Numbered from the stretch's first letter, positions 18,558 to 27,768 are shown. The stretch: DNA of 64,000 nt from Cellulomonas sp. (GCF_015234515.1 NZ_JADGMY010000028.1:412713-476712), one strand, 5' to 3'. Made by a program: numbers and translations. Notes: generated by a model not told the origin, from the letters alone.

Positions 18558-19365
18558 GACCCCCGCCACCCCCACCCGCGCGTTCCGGCTCGGCGTCGCC
18601 GGACCGGTCGGCACCGGCAAGACGTCGCTCATCGGGCTGCTGTGCCGCGAGCTGGCGGACGAGATCGAGATGGGCGTCGTCACCAACGACATCTACACCG
18701 ACGAGGACGCGCAGATCCTGCGGGCGGCGGGCGTGCTGGAGATCGACCGCATCCGTGCCGTCGAGACGGGCGCGTGCCCGCACACCGCGATCCGCGACGA
18801 CGTCACCCCCAACCTCATCGCCGTCGAGGACCTCGAGGCCGACCACGGGCCGCTGGACCTCGTGCTGGTCGAGTCCGGCGGCGACAACCTCACCGCGACC
18901 TTCTCCCCCGCGCTCGTCGACGCGCAGATCTTCGTCCTCGACGTGGCCGGCGGCGGCGACGTCGCCCGCAAGGGCGGCCCGGGCATCGCGCGCGCCGACC
19001 TGCTCGTCGTCAACAAGACGGACCTCGCGCCGTACGTCGAGGTCGACGTCGAGCGCATGCTGAGCGACGCGTCCGACGCCCGCGACGGCGGCCCCGTCAT
19101 CGGCCTGTCGCGGCACGACCGCGCGTCCGTCGACGCCCTGACCGACTGGGTGCGGCGCATGACGGCGGCCGTCCGCGCGGGGCAGCACACGCCCGTCGAC
19201 CCCGGCCCGATGGCACCGCACAGCCACGCCGACGAGGACGGGCACGTGACCGTCCACAGCCACGACCCGGCGGACGGCCACGCCCACGACCGCGTCGCCC
19301 ACGGACACCCGCACCCCCAGGAGCACCGCCCGCACCCGCTCGCGCACGAGCGCCCGGCAGTGTGA
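18550..19365 (+). CDS. ureG: Urease accessory GTPase UreG with C-terminal histidine-rich tail
   Basis: This 271-residue SIMIBI GTPase powers nickel insertion into urease. Motifs are the P-loop [46 protein letters not shown] (the CPH metal site), [13 protein letters not shown] and the base-recognition [10 protein letters not shown]. Beyond the GTPase domain the last 51 residues contain 13 histidines, which probably bind or store nickel. Many UreG proteins carry such a stretch at the N-terminus instead. No ureE gene is present, so this tail may take over its nickel-storage part. The GTGA overlap couples it to ureD. Confidence 0.96.
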   Translation: MAETPATPTRAFRLGVAGPVGTGKTSLIGLLCRELADEIEMGVVTNDIYTDEDAQILRAAGVLEIDRIRAVETGACPHTAIRDDVTPNLIAVEDLEADHGPLDLVLVESGGDNLTATFSPALVDAQIFVLDVAGGGDVARKGGPGIARADLLVVNKTDLAPYVEVDVERMLSDASDARDGGPVIGLSRHDRASVDALTDWVRRMTAAVRAGQHTPVDPGPMAPHSHADEDGHVTVHSHDPADGHAHDRVAHGHPHPQEHRPHPLAHERPAV

Positions 19366-20120
19366 GCCCCTCCACGCTCGGTGCGACCCGGCTCGTCGTC
19401 GCCCGCGCACCCGACGGGCGCGTGCGGGCGGACCTCGACGGGACGCTGCTGTCGTGCCGACGGCTGCCGGACGAGCACGGGACGGTCCGCGTCGCGCTCG
19501 TCGCCACCCAGGCCCTGCTGCTGGCCGGCGACGACGTGCGGATCACCGTGCAGGTCGACGACGGCCTGGCGCTCGAGGTCGTCGAGGTCGCCGGGACGGT
19601 CGCGTACGACATGCAGGGCGGCAGCGCGACGTGGCGTGTCGACGTGCGTCTGGGTGCCGGTGCGCTGCTCGTCTGGGACGCGTTGCCGTTCGTCGTCGCC
19701 ACCGGCGCCGACGTGCAGCGCACGGCGACGCTCGAGCTGGCCGAGGGCGCGCGTGCGGTGCTGCGCGAGACGTTCGTCCTCGGCCGCACGGGCGAGGTGG
19801 GTGGTCGGCTGACGACGACCACGCGCGCCCGTCTGGCGGGTCGCCCGCTGCTCGTCGAGACGCTCACGGTCGACCCGGACGCCCGCCGGGACCCGGCGCT
19901 GCTGGGCGGCGCACGGTGCCTCGACACCGTGACGGTGCTCGGCTCCCGCTACGACGCCGAGCCGCCGCCCGGCGCCGACGTCCTGCAGCTCGACGGTCCC
20001 GGCACGCTGGTCCGCACCTTCGGCACGGACGCCCACACGGGCGACCTGACGGGCGCCGTCACGCTCGCCCGGCACACCGTGACCGCCGGCCCCGATGGCG
20101 CGACGCCCGCACGTCGGTGA
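19362..20120 (+). CDS. ureD: Urease accessory protein UreD, first copy
   Basis: This 252-residue UreD (UreH) scaffold binds urease and the UreF-UreG complex. The family pattern is visible: ACRRL-like [67 protein letters not shown] and [20 protein letters not shown]. The start is GTG 19362, overlapping the ureG stop. It is full length, so the second copy downstream is a duplication rather than a broken remainder. Confidence 0.9.
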   Translation: MSPSTLGATRLVVARAPDGRVRADLDGTLLSCRRLPDEHGTVRVALVATQALLLAGDDVRITVQVDDGLALEVVEVAGTVAYDMQGGSATWRVDVRLGAGALLVWDALPFVVATGADVQRTATLELAEGARAVLRETFVLGRTGEVGGRLTTTTRARLAGRPLLVETLTVDPDARRDPALLGGARCLDTVTVLGSRYDAEPPPGADVLQLDGPGTLVRTFGTDAHTGDLTGAVTLARHTVTAGPDGATPARR

Positions 20121-20122
20121 AG

Positions 20123-21004
20123 ATGGCCCGGTGCTCGTGCCCGCCCGCGGGGAGGTGGGCGGGCACGAGCACGCCGGAGGTGGACATCCTGCAGGTCACG
20201 ACGCACGAGCCCCAGGGCGTCCGCACGACCGGCCGGCCGGTGGCCTGCCGCACCCGTGTCGCCGTCACCGCCGAGGGCGACGTCGAGCTCGCGGGTGACC
20301 TCGTGAGCGCGCGGCGCCTGCCAGCCGAGCACGGCCGAGCCCGCGTCGCGCTCCTCGCGCCGCCGGCGCCGGTCGGGGGCGACCTGCGGATCGAGGTCGA
20401 CGTCGCGCCGGGTCGCGCGCTCGAGATCGTCGAGAGCACGCGCACCGGAACCCACGACGTGAACGGCCCCCGGACCACGTGGCTCGCCCACGTCCGCCTC
20501 GGGCAGGACGCCGTCCTGATCTGGCCGAGCCTGCCGGTCGTGGTCGGCGACGGGGCCGACGTCCTGCGGCTCACGCACGTGGAGCTGGCGCAGGGTGCCC
20601 GCGTGGTCCTGCGCGAGACCCTCGTCCTGGGACGCACGGGCGAGGCGGGCGGGCGCGTGCGCACGACGGTGCGGGCGCGGCTGGCTGACCGGCCGCTGCT
20701 CTCGGAGACGTTCGTCGCCGAGCCGGCACCACCGATGATCGGCGAGCTCGACGCCGTGCTCGACGCGGTCAGCCTCATCCGCGACCCGCAGGACGCCATG
20801 GCGGCCGCCCACCGCGACCGACAGCCGCCCGTGCAGGAGCAGCGCCTCGACACGCTGCTCGTCCTGGGCGCACGCCTCCACCACCCGGACGCGCTGCAGC
20901 TGGAGCGCGAGGGCACCATGCTGCGCGGCCCGGAGGCGCGCGCTCACGACGGCGACCTGGCCGGGCTGATCGCCCCGTACGCGTCGTTCGTCCTGCCCGG
21001 CTGA
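20123..21004 (+). CDS. Urease accessory protein UreD, second tandem copy
   Basis: The protein aligns with the first UreD along its length (SARRLPAEHGRARVALL, LEIVESTRTGTHDVNGP, VLIWPSLPVVVGDGADVL, ARVVLRETLVLGRTGE), with clear divergence, so the duplication is old. The start is uncertain: GTG 20117 would overlap the first ureD stop, ATG 20123 follows it, and GTG 20180 lies just after a strong hairpin and gives a 274-residue protein close to the first copy in length. It may be a specialised partner or redundant. The last gene of the urease operon. Confidence 0.82.
   Translation: MARCSCPPAGRWAGTSTPEVDILQVTTHEPQGVRTTGRPVACRTRVAVTAEGDVELAGDLVSARRLPAEHGRARVALLAPPAPVGGDLRIEVDVAPGRALEIVESTRTGTHDVNGPRTTWLAHVRLGQDAVLIWPSLPVVVGDGADVLRLTHVELAQGARVVLRETLVLGRTGEAGGRVRTTVRARLADRPLLSETFVAEPAPPMIGELDAVLDAVSLIRDPQDAMAAAHRDRQPPVQEQRLDTLLVLGARLHHPDALQLEREGTMLRGPEARAHDGDLAGLIAPYASFVLPG
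20131..20172 (+). other. Hairpin at the junction of the two ureD genes
   Basis: A perfect 16-bp stem (GTGCTCGTGCCCGCCC and its complement) has a 10-nt loop, GCGGGGAGGT, that carries a Shine-Dalgarno-like GGGGAGG. It begins 11 bp after the first ureD stop. It could attenuate transcription into the second copy or control its translation. Confidence 0.7.
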
Positions 21005-21094
21005 CCGCGGACCGACCACCGGCCGTCGCGACCAGGCCACCTCCTCCCGAGTGGCCGCAGCGTCCGCCCACGAGGCAGGACTACCCTGCATGAC

Positions 21095-22324
21095 ATGCTG
21101 CTGCGCCCCCTCGACCAGTCCGCCAAGCTCAAGGACGTCCTCTACGAGATCCGGGGCAAGGCACTCGACGAGGCAGCACGCATGGAGGCCGAGGGCCGCC
21201 GCGTGCTCAAGCTCAACACCGGCAACCCTGCGGCGTTCGGGTTCGACGCGCCGCACCAGATCGTCGCCGACGTCATCGCCGCGGTCCCCCACGCGCACGG
21301 GTACACCGAGTCGCGCGGCATCCTGTCGGCACGCCGCGCCATCGTCACGCGGTACGAGACCGTCGAGGGCTTCCCCACGTTCGACGTCGACGACGTGTAC
21401 CTGGGCAACGGCGTCTCGGAGCTCATCACCATGACGCTCCAGGCGCTGCTCGACGAGGGCGACGAGGTCCTCATCCCGTCGCCGGACTACCCGCTGTGGA
21501 CGGCCATGACGAGCCTGTCCGACGGCAAGCCCGTGCACTACCGGTGCGACGAGACGAACGGCTGGGAGCCGGACGTCGAGCACATCCGCGAGCAGATCAC
21601 GCCGCGCACCAAGGCGATCGTGGTCATCAACCCCAACAACCCGACCGGCGCGGTGTACCGCCGCGAGGTGCTCGAGCAGATCGCCGACATCGCGCGCGAG
21701 CACAGCCTGCTCCTGCTGGCGGACGAGATCTACGACCGCATCCTCTACGACGACGCGCAGCACATCCCGATGGCGAGCGTCGCGCCCGACCTGCTGTGCC
21801 TGACCTTCAACGGGCTGTCGAAGACGTACCGGGTCGCCGGCTACCGCTCCGGGTGGGTCGTCGTCACCGGGCCGCAGAGCCACGCCAAGGGCTTCCTCGA
21901 GGGCATGACCCTGCTCGCGTCGACGCGGCTGTGCCCCAACGTCCCGGCGCAGTACGCCATCCAGGCGGCCCTGGGCGGCGTGCAGTCGATCAACGGCCTC
22001 GTCGCACCGGGCGGCCGGCTGCACGAGCAGCGGCAGGTCGCGTGGGAGGGCGTCAACGCCATCCCGGGCGTCTCGTGCACCAAGCCGGACGGCGCGCTCT
22101 ACCTCTTCCCGCGCCTCGACCCCGAGGTGTTCGGCATCGTCGACGACGCCCAGCTCGTCTACGACCTGCTCGTCAGCGAGCAGATCCTCCTCGTGCAGGG
22201 CACCGGGTTCAACTGGCCCACGCCCGACCACCTGCGCATCGTCACGCTGCCCGAGGCGCGCGTGCTCGCCGAGGCGGTCGAGCGCATGGGCAACTTCCTG
22301 TCCTCGTACCGGCAGACCCGCTGA
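21095..22324 (+). CDS. alaA: Pyridoxal-phosphate aminotransferase, AlaA type
   Basis: This 409-residue class I/II aminotransferase is probably a glutamate-pyruvate transaminase. It shows RVLKLNTGNPAAFGFDAPHQ, GNGVSELITMTLQALLDEGDE, SPDYPLWTAM, INPNNPTGAVY, DEIYDRILYDD and the PLP lysine in FNGLSKTYRVAGYRSGW; the C-terminus has QGTGFNWPTPDHLRIVTLP. Resemblance to E. coli AlaA is close over the whole length. Connection to the urea genes may be simple adjacency, though ammonia assimilation gives a thematic link. Confidence 0.92.
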   Translation: MLLRPLDQSAKLKDVLYEIRGKALDEAARMEAEGRRVLKLNTGNPAAFGFDAPHQIVADVIAAVPHAHGYTESRGILSARRAIVTRYETVEGFPTFDVDDVYLGNGVSELITMTLQALLDEGDEVLIPSPDYPLWTAMTSLSDGKPVHYRCDETNGWEPDVEHIREQITPRTKAIVVINPNNPTGAVYRREVLEQIADIAREHSLLLLADEIYDRILYDDAQHIPMASVAPDLLCLTFNGLSKTYRVAGYRSGWVVVTGPQSHAKGFLEGMTLLASTRLCPNVPAQYAIQAALGGVQSINGLVAPGGRLHEQRQVAWEGVNAIPGVSCTKPDGALYLFPRLDPEVFGIVDDAQLVYDLLVSEQILLVQGTGFNWPTPDHLRIVTLPEARVLAEAVERMGNFLSSYRQTR

Positions 22325-22327
22325 CCC

Positions 22328-22365
22328 GTCGGCGGGCGGCCCGGGCCTCCCGGTCGCCCGCCGAC
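22328..22365. terminator. Bidirectional terminator between alaA and the chemotaxis operon
   Basis: Perfect 11-bp arms (GTCGGCGGGCG / CGCCCGCCGAC) at 22328-22338 and 22355-22365 lie between the convergent alaA and the last chemotaxis gene. Confidence 0.8.
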
Positions 22366-22369
22366 GCGC

Positions 22370-22855
22370 TCACAGCACGAGCAGCGAGAAGCCGCCGGAC
22401 CCGTACCCCGGGACCTCGACGACGAGGTCGGTGCGCCGCACGTAGGCACGCACCCACGGCGCGGCGTCGGCGGGCAGCGCCTCGCGCGGCTGGTACACCG
22501 CGTCGAGCCGCAGGTGCGGCGCACCCTCGACGTTGAGCAGCGAGGCGAGGACGTTGAGCACCTCGGCCGCGTTCTCGTCGAGCGGCGCCTCGAGCACCTG
22601 GCTCACCGCGCAGTCCTGCGCGAGGCGGGCCGGCACGAGGCCGAGCGCCGCCCCGAGGTGTGCCGCCGCGGCGACGTCCAGCAGGCACATCGCCTTGAGG
22701 CGCAGCAGCCCGTCGACGTAGAGGCCGACCATGGCGCCCCCCTCGGACGACGGGTCGACCATCGGGGCGCCGGTGCGGACGTCGACCTCCCGCCCCACGA
22801 GGCCGCAGAGCAGCTCCCGCACGTGCTTCGCGGTGGGCAGGGGCGTCTCGGTCAT
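22370..22855 (-). CDS. Unknown protein of the chemotaxis operon, possibly a divergent CheC/CheX-like protein
   Basis: The 161-residue soluble protein has no family I can name firmly. Its layout (an early VGLYVDGLLRLKAMCLLDVAAA stretch, then LDENAAEVLNVLASLLNVEG) resembles the CheX gene two positions upstream, and the D-x4-E-x2-N pattern recalls the active-site helix of CheC/CheX phosphatases. That likeness is weak. It is translationally coupled to cheY by ATGA, so it very probably works with that response regulator. It ends the chemotaxis operon. Confidence 0.65.
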   Translation of the reverse strand: MTETPLPTAKHVRELLCGLVGREVDVRTGAPMVDPSSEGGAMVGLYVDGLLRLKAMCLLDVAAAAHLGAALGLVPARLAQDCAVSQVLEAPLDENAAEVLNVLASLLNVEGAPHLRLDAVYQPREALPADAAPWVRAYVRRTDLVVEVPGYGSGGFSLLVL

Positions 22856-23214
22856 GCGAGCACCGGCTCGATGACGGACCGGAACTGCTCGGCCGTGAAC
22901 GGCTTGGAGACGAGGAACAGGGCCCCCTCACGCCCGGCGAGCTCGCGCATCTCCGGCGACCCCTCCGAGGTGACGAAGCCCAGCGGGGTCTCGTACCCCT
23001 CGGCGCGCAGCCGGCGCAGCAGGTCGATGCCCGTCATCTCGGGCATGTTCCAGTCCGAGAGGATGACGTCCGGCTCCTCGGCACGCACGGCCTCGAGCGC
23101 CTGCGCACCGTCGCCGGCCTCCCGGACCTCCCAGTCGTAGCCCGCCTGCCGGAGCGTACGGACGACGATCTGGCGCATGACGCGGCTGTCGTCCACGACC
23201 AGGACGCGGATCAT
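22852..23214 (-). CDS. cheY: Chemotaxis response regulator CheY, copy 1
   Basis: This 120-residue single receiver domain has the acidic pocket VVDDSRVMRQ, phosphorylation Asp in ILSDWNMPEMTGIDLL, switch Thr/Ser in FVTSEGS and lysine in LVSKPFTAEQF. ATG 23214 gives the exact domain length. Phosphorylated by CheA, it would bind the flagellar switch. A second CheY is encoded two genes upstream, so one may act as motor regulator and the other as phosphate sink. Confidence 0.93.
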   Translation of the reverse strand: MIRVLVVDDSRVMRQIVVRTLRQAGYDWEVREAGDGAQALEAVRAEEPDVILSDWNMPEMTGIDLLRRLRAEGYETPLGFVTSEGSPEMRELAGREGALFLVSKPFTAEQFRSVIEPVLA

Positions 23215-23245
23215 CGGTGTCCTCCTCGGTTGCGGGGGTGCGCCG

Positions 23246-23698
23246 TCACGCGGCACCCCTGACGGTGAGCACGAGCGCGCGCCCGCGCCAGTCCAGCGTG
23301 ACCCGCGTGAGGACGACCGTGGCGTCCTCGCACGGCTCGTGGTCGGCGACCTCGGGCAGCCCGAGGGTGCCGTGCGCCGGCAGCAGCGACTTGACGTTGC
23401 CCCCGACGACGTTGGCGACCTCCCCGAACGCGTCGCGCAGGTCCTCGTCACCGACCGCCTCGTCCGGCCCGAGCGCGAGCAGCGCCCGGGCGAGCGCGTC
23501 GGCGGTCGTGCGCTCGGTCGTCACCGAGGCCCGGCCGACCCACCCGCCGTGCAGGTCGACCCACGCGACGACGGGCCGCGCCCAGTCCGGGGCGGGGCCG
23601 TCCCAGGGGCGGACCGTGCCCGGCTCGCCGTCGACCATCGCGGCGAACAGGTCCTGGGCGATCGTGTAGACGTCGCCGTCGGCGAGGGTCTGGCTCAT
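23246..23698 (-). CDS. cheX: CheX-family chemotaxis phosphatase
   Basis: This 150-residue protein contains FGEVANVVGGNVKSLLP near residue 95, the E-x2-N-x3-GN active-site helix of CheX, which dephosphorylates CheY-P. No CheZ or CheC gene is present, so this is the likely signal-termination enzyme. ATG 23698 overlaps the stop of the preceding cheY (ATGA). A 31-bp gap separates it from cheY copy 1. Confidence 0.82.
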   Translation of the reverse strand: MSQTLADGDVYTIAQDLFAAMVDGEPGTVRPWDGPAPDWARPVVAWVDLHGGWVGRASVTTERTTADALARALLALGPDEAVGDEDLRDAFGEVANVVGGNVKSLLPAHGTLGLPEVADHEPCEDATVVLTRVTLDWRGRALVLTVRGAA

Positions 23699-24078
23699 GC
23701 GTGCACCCCCTGGGGGACGAGGCCGAGCAGCACGAGCTTCTCGCGCACCGCCTCGGCCGAGAACGGCTTGATGAGGTACTCGTGCGCCCCGGCGGCCAGC
23801 GCCCGCACGATCTGGGAGTGCTCGCTCTCGGTCGTCACCATCATGAGCGTCATGGACCTCCACTCGGGGCGGGCCCGGACCTGGGAGACGAACGTCAGCC
23901 CGTCCATGACGGGCATGTTCCAGTCGATGCACGCGAGCTCCGGCAGCGGCCCCTCCGCGAGCCGCTCGAGCGCGTCCTGGCCGTGCTCGGCCTCGACGGT
24001 CTCGAACCCCAGCCCTTCGAGGATGCGGCAGACGATCCGGCGCATCGCGCGGGAGTCGTCGATGACGAGCGCTCTCAC
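23695..24078 (-). CDS. Chemotaxis response regulator CheY, copy 2
   Basis: This 127-residue receiver has VIDDSRAMRRIVCRIL, phosphorylation Asp in LACIDWNMPVMDGLTFV, MVTTESEHSQI and LIKPFSAEAV. GTG 24078 overlaps the cheR stop (GTGA). The motif MMVTTE with EYLIKPF is closer to classic flagellar-motor CheY than copy 1, but which copy binds FliM cannot be decided from sequence. Confidence 0.92.
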   Translation of the reverse strand: MRALVIDDSRAMRRIVCRILEGLGFETVEAEHGQDALERLAEGPLPELACIDWNMPVMDGLTFVSQVRARPEWRSMTLMMVTTESEHSQIVRALAAGAHEYLIKPFSAEAVREKLVLLGLVPQGVHA

Positions 24079-24998
24079 AGTGGCCCAGCTCCTCGCGGTG
24101 TCGGCAGGCCGGTCGCGGTGGCGACCGGTACGGCAGGGACGTGGACGCCGGGAGCCCAGAGGGCGGCGACCGGCGTGACGGCGTGCGCCGGCACGGGCAC
24201 GGCGCGGAAGATCGTGGCCGCGCCGGCCGCGACCCGCTCGAAGCCCTCGTGGACCCCGAGGGTCGTCTCGGCGGACCCGAGCACGAGCCACCCGCCGGGC
24301 TGCAACGAGCGCAGCACCTGGTCGAGCACCCGCACCCGGGTCGCCAGGTCGAAGTAGATGAGCACGTTGCGCAGGAACACGACGTCGAACGTCCGCCACG
24401 CCGGGGGCGCCCCGAGCAGGTTGTGGTGCGCGAACCGCACCCGCGAGCGCAGCGCGTCGGACACCTGCCACCCGCTGCCGCTGCGCCGGAAGTGACGCAC
24501 GAGCGCGGCCGCCGGCATGCCGCGGTTCATCTCGAGCGAGGTGTAGTGCCCCTCCCTGCCGCGCTCGAGCGCGCGGGGGGACAGGTCGGTCGCGAGGACG
24601 TCGCAGTCCCCCGCGGCCAGGTCGGCGAGGGTCATGGCGATCGAGTAGGGCTCCTGGCCGGTCGCGCACGCGGCCGACCAGATGCGCAGCGGCCCGGAGG
24701 GCCGGGTCGCGCGCACCTGCGGCACGACGTGCTCGCGCAGCGCGTCGAACGGCGCGACGTCACGGAACCACGACGTCTCGTTCGTCGTCATCGCCTCGAC
24801 GACCTCCTCGACGGTCGCCGGCGTCGGGTGGGCGCGCAGCCGCGCGACGAACGTGTCGACGTCCGTGGCGCCGCACTCCCGCGCGGGCTGCGCGAGCCGG
24901 CTCTCGACGAGGTACTCCTTGCCGGGCTCGAGGTGGATCCCGGCGCGCTCGTGGACGAGCTGCGCGACGTACGCGAACGTGGCCTGCGAGATCGTCAT
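24075..24998 (-). CDS. cheR: Chemotaxis methyltransferase CheR
   Basis: This 307-residue S-adenosylmethionine-dependent enzyme methylates receptor glutamates. The N-terminal helical domain contains MTTNETSWFRD. The catalytic domain has the SAM motif IWSAACATGQEPYSIAM, then LATDLSPRALERGREG and VFLRNVLIYFD. The C-terminal 45 residues are Pro/Val/Ala-rich and extend past the usual family end. Coupled by ATGA to cheB. Confidence 0.95.
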   Translation of the reverse strand: MTISQATFAYVAQLVHERAGIHLEPGKEYLVESRLAQPARECGATDVDTFVARLRAHPTPATVEEVVEAMTTNETSWFRDVAPFDALREHVVPQVRATRPSGPLRIWSAACATGQEPYSIAMTLADLAAGDCDVLATDLSPRALERGREGHYTSLEMNRGMPAAALVRHFRRSGSGWQVSDALRSRVRFAHHNLLGAPPAWRTFDVVFLRNVLIYFDLATRVRVLDQVLRSLQPGGWLVLGSAETTLGVHEGFERVAAGAATIFRAVPVPAHAVTPVAALWAPGVHVPAVPVATATGLPTPRGAGPL

Positions 24999-26080
24999 CG
25001 GGCTCCCCCCGTGCGGGTCTGGACGGCCCGGGCGACGGCCGGTGCGAGGTCGTCGAGCGGCAGGACGTGGTGGGCGTACCCGGCGGCGACGACCGCGCCG
25101 GGCATGCCCCACACGACGCTCGTGGCGCGGTCCTGGGCCAGGACGGTGCCGCCCGCGGCGACGACCCTGCCGGCCCCCGTGCGCCCGTCCGCGCCCATGC
25201 CGGTGAGCACGACGGCGAGCGTCCGCCCGCCGACGGCGTCGACCGCCGACCCGAGCAGGACGTCGACCGCCGGGCGGCAGAAGTTCACCGGCGGCCCGTC
25301 GGTGAGCCGCGCCACGAGGCCGCCGGCGACCCGGCGCACCTCGAGGTGGCGGTCGCCGGGGGCGATGTGCACGCGACCGGGCCGCAGCACCTCCTCGTCC
25401 GCCACCTCGACGACCGACCACGGCCCGACGCGGTCGAGCCGGCCCGCGAGCTGCCGGGTGAACACCGGCGGCATGTGCTGGACGACCGCCACCGGCACGT
25501 CGAGCAGCGGGAGCCCCTCGAGCAGCCGGGTGAGGGCAGCCGGGCCACCGGTCGAGGCGCCGACGAGGACGAGCTCGACGCCGTGCGGCGCAGGCGGCCG
25601 GGGCGGGGCGGGGACCGCAGGCGCCGCCGGTGCGCGCGCCGGCGCGGGTGCGGCGCGCCCGCCGAGCGCCAGCACGCGCGGCACGAGCTGCGCGGCCACC
25701 TCGTCGACGGACTGCGCCACCGTGCCGGTGCCCGTCGGCTTCGCGACGTAGTCGGTGGCACCGGCGGCCAGCGCGTCGAGCGTCGAGCGCGCGCCACGCT
25801 CGGTGAGCGTCGAGAACATGATGATCGGCTGCCGGTGCCCGGCGGCCCGCAGCGCGCGGACCGCCTCGATGCCGTCCATCTCCGGCATCTCGACGTCCAT
25901 CGTGACGACGTCGGGCGCCAGCTGCTCGACCTTCTGCACCGCGATGCGGCCGTTGGCGGCCACACCCACGACCTCGATCGAGGGTTCGCGCGACAGCGCC
26001 GCGTGCACGAGCCGCCGCACGACGACCGAGTCGTCGACGACGAGCACCCGCGTCGTGGGCACCGCCCCTCCCGCGACCAT
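24995..26080 (-). CDS. cheB: Chemotaxis protein-glutamate methylesterase CheB
   Basis: This 361-residue protein combines a receiver domain (VVDDSVVVRRLV, phosphorylation Asp in VTMDVEMPEMDGIEAV, VAKPTGTG) with a methylesterase domain (catalytic Ser in LVGASTGGPAAL, His in VVQHMPPVFT, Asp in LTGMGADGRTGA). A Pro/Ala linker of about 30 residues joins them. ATG 26080 overlaps the MCP stop (TGATG). It removes methyl groups added by CheR for adaptation. Confidence 0.96.
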   Translation of the reverse strand: MVAGGAVPTTRVLVVDDSVVVRRLVHAALSREPSIEVVGVAANGRIAVQKVEQLAPDVVTMDVEMPEMDGIEAVRALRAAGHRQPIIMFSTLTERGARSTLDALAAGATDYVAKPTGTGTVAQSVDEVAAQLVPRVLALGGRAAPAPARAPAAPAVPAPPRPPAPHGVELVLVGASTGGPAALTRLLEGLPLLDVPVAVVQHMPPVFTRQLAGRLDRVGPWSVVEVADEEVLRPGRVHIAPGDRHLEVRRVAGGLVARLTDGPPVNFCRPAVDVLLGSAVDAVGGRTLAVVLTGMGADGRTGAGRVVAAGGTVLAQDRATSVVWGMPGAVVAAGYAHHVLPLDDLAPAVARAVQTRTGGAR

Positions 26081-27768
26081 CAGTAGATGAAGGCCGCGAC
26101 GCGTCCGCGCAGCTCCTCGGAGAGGCGCGCGAGCTCGGTGACGGAGTCGTTCATCTGCGCGACGACCTGCGAGGACGTCTGGGCCGAGGTCGCGACGCCG
26201 GTGATGTTCGAGGCGATCTCGCCGGCGCCCATCGCTGCCTCCGTGACGCCGCGGCTCATCTCGTTGGTCGTCGCGGTCTGCTCCTCGACGGCCGAGGCGA
26301 TCGTCATCTGGTAGTCGTTGATGCGCGCGATGATCGCCGAGATCTCGCCGATCGCCGCGACGGCGCCGTCGGTGTCCGACTGGATCGCCTCGACGCGGCG
26401 GGCGATGTCCTCGGTGGCCTTCGCCGTCTCCTGCGCGAGCTCCTTGACCTCCCCGGCCACGACCGCGAAGCCCTTGCCCGCCTCGCCGGCGCGCGCGGCC
26501 TCGATCGTCGCGTTGAGCGCCAGCAGGTTCGTCTGCTCGGCGATCGTCGTGATGACCTTGACGACCTCGCCGATCTCCCGCGAGCTCACGCCGAGCTTGG
26601 CGACGGTGTCGTTCGTCTGCACCGCGACGGCCGTCGCCTGGTCGGCCACGCGTGCGGCCTCCTGCGCGTTCTGCGCGATCTCCCGGATGCTCGCGCCCAT
26701 CTGCTCGGCGCCCGCGGCCACCGCCTGCACGTTGCGCGAGACCTGCTCCGCGGCAGCCGCGACGACGCCGGCCTGCACGCTCGTCTCCTCGGCCCCGGAG
26801 GCGACCTGCGCACCCGCGGCCGACATCTCCTCGGAAGCCTCCGCGACCTGCGTGGACGCGAGCGCCACGCCGGACATCGCCTCGCGCAGGGCCAGCTGGG
26901 CGACGGTGAGCCCGTCGGCCACCCGGCCGAGCTCGTCCCGGCTGCGGACGTCCACCACGGCGGTGAGGTCCCGCTCGGCGAGACGCGCGACGGCCGCGGT
27001 GACCGCCGCGGTCGAGCGTGCGATGCCACCGGCGACGATCCACCCGATGGCGGCGGACACCGCCGCACCCACCGCCAGCACGACGACGAGCACGGTGCTC
27101 GTGCGGTCGGCGTCCGCGTCCGCGTCCGCGGCGCTCGCGGCGGCCGCCTCCTGGGCGCTGTGCGACAGGCCGGCCAGCTGCTCGATGATCGACTCCGCGA
27201 GCGGGCCCACCTGGTCGTCCCTCAGGGCCTGGACCTCCTCCATCCGGCCCTGGTCGCCGAGTGCCTCGACCTCGGCGACGAGCCCGAGGTAGGTCTCGAC
27301 GTCGGCGTCGAGCGCGTCGACGAGCGCGAGGATGTCGGCGTCGGGCTCGGTCGCACGGAAGTCGACGATCCCCTCGGTGAGCAGCTCGCCGATCTCGTCC
27401 TGCTGCTCGGTGTACCTGGCCTTGAGGGCGTCGGTCGCCGCGTGGAGGTTGTTGACCGTGGCGAGGCGGTAGTCGGTGAAGAGGAAGCGCAGCTCCTCCG
27501 CCTTGGCGGCGCCGAGGGTGTGCTGGGAGTACAGCGTCTGGGTGGTGCTCGCGCTCGTGGCGAGCGCGTTGATGCCGAGCAGGCCGCCGACGAGCCCGCC
27601 GAGAACGGCGACGCAGACCGCCGCGGCCACCTTGAGCCGGACGGACACCCCGCGCCGGGAGCGCGGCCCCGCGGACGGCGTCGAGGCGGGTGCACCGGCG
27701 CCGCGGGGCGTCGGCCGGGCGGCGGGCGCCTCGGGTGCTGCAGGGGTCGGGGTGAGTGTCTGCGACAT
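26080..27768 (-). CDS. Methyl-accepting chemotaxis protein 1
   Basis: This 562-residue receptor has a Pro-rich cytoplasmic N-tail, TM1 (about residues 45-67), an extracytoplasmic four-helix-type sensor of about 150 residues, TM2 (about 223-245), a HAMP region and a long signalling coiled coil with the conserved tip [41 protein letters not shown] prefer ATG 27768 (GGAG six bases upstream) to the track's ATG 27780, which lacks a ribosome site. Ligand unknown. It lies directly upstream of cheB. Confidence 0.92.
   Translation of the reverse strand: MSQTLTPTPAAPEAPAARPTPRGAGAPASTPSAGPRSRRGVSVRLKVAAAVCVAVLGGLVGGLLGINALATSASTTQTLYSQHTLGAAKAEELRFLFTDYRLATVNNLHAATDALKARYTEQQDEIGELLTEGIVDFRATEPDADILALVDALDADVETYLGLVAEVEALGDQGRMEEVQALRDDQVGPLAESIIEQLAGLSHSAQEAAAASAADADADADRTSTVLVVVLAVGAAVSAAIGWIVAGGIARSTAAVTAAVARLAERDLTAVVDVRSRDELGRVADGLTVAQLALREAMSGVALASTQVAEASEEMSAAGAQVASGAEETSVQAGVVAAAAEQVSRNVQAVAAGAEQMGASIREIAQNAQEAARVADQATAVAVQTNDTVAKLGVSSREIGEVVKVITTIAEQTNLLALNATIEAARAGEAGKGFAVVAGEVKELAQETAKATEDIARRVEAIQSDTDGAVAAIGEISAIIARINDYQMTIASAVEEQTATTNEMSRGVTEAAMGAGEIASNITGVATSAQTSSQVVAQMNDSVTELARLSEELRGRVAAFIY

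Noticed and set aside
20123-21004. Second ureD as a frameshifted remainder of the first
   Set aside because: Both copies are full length with all motif blocks, and they differ in sequence throughout.
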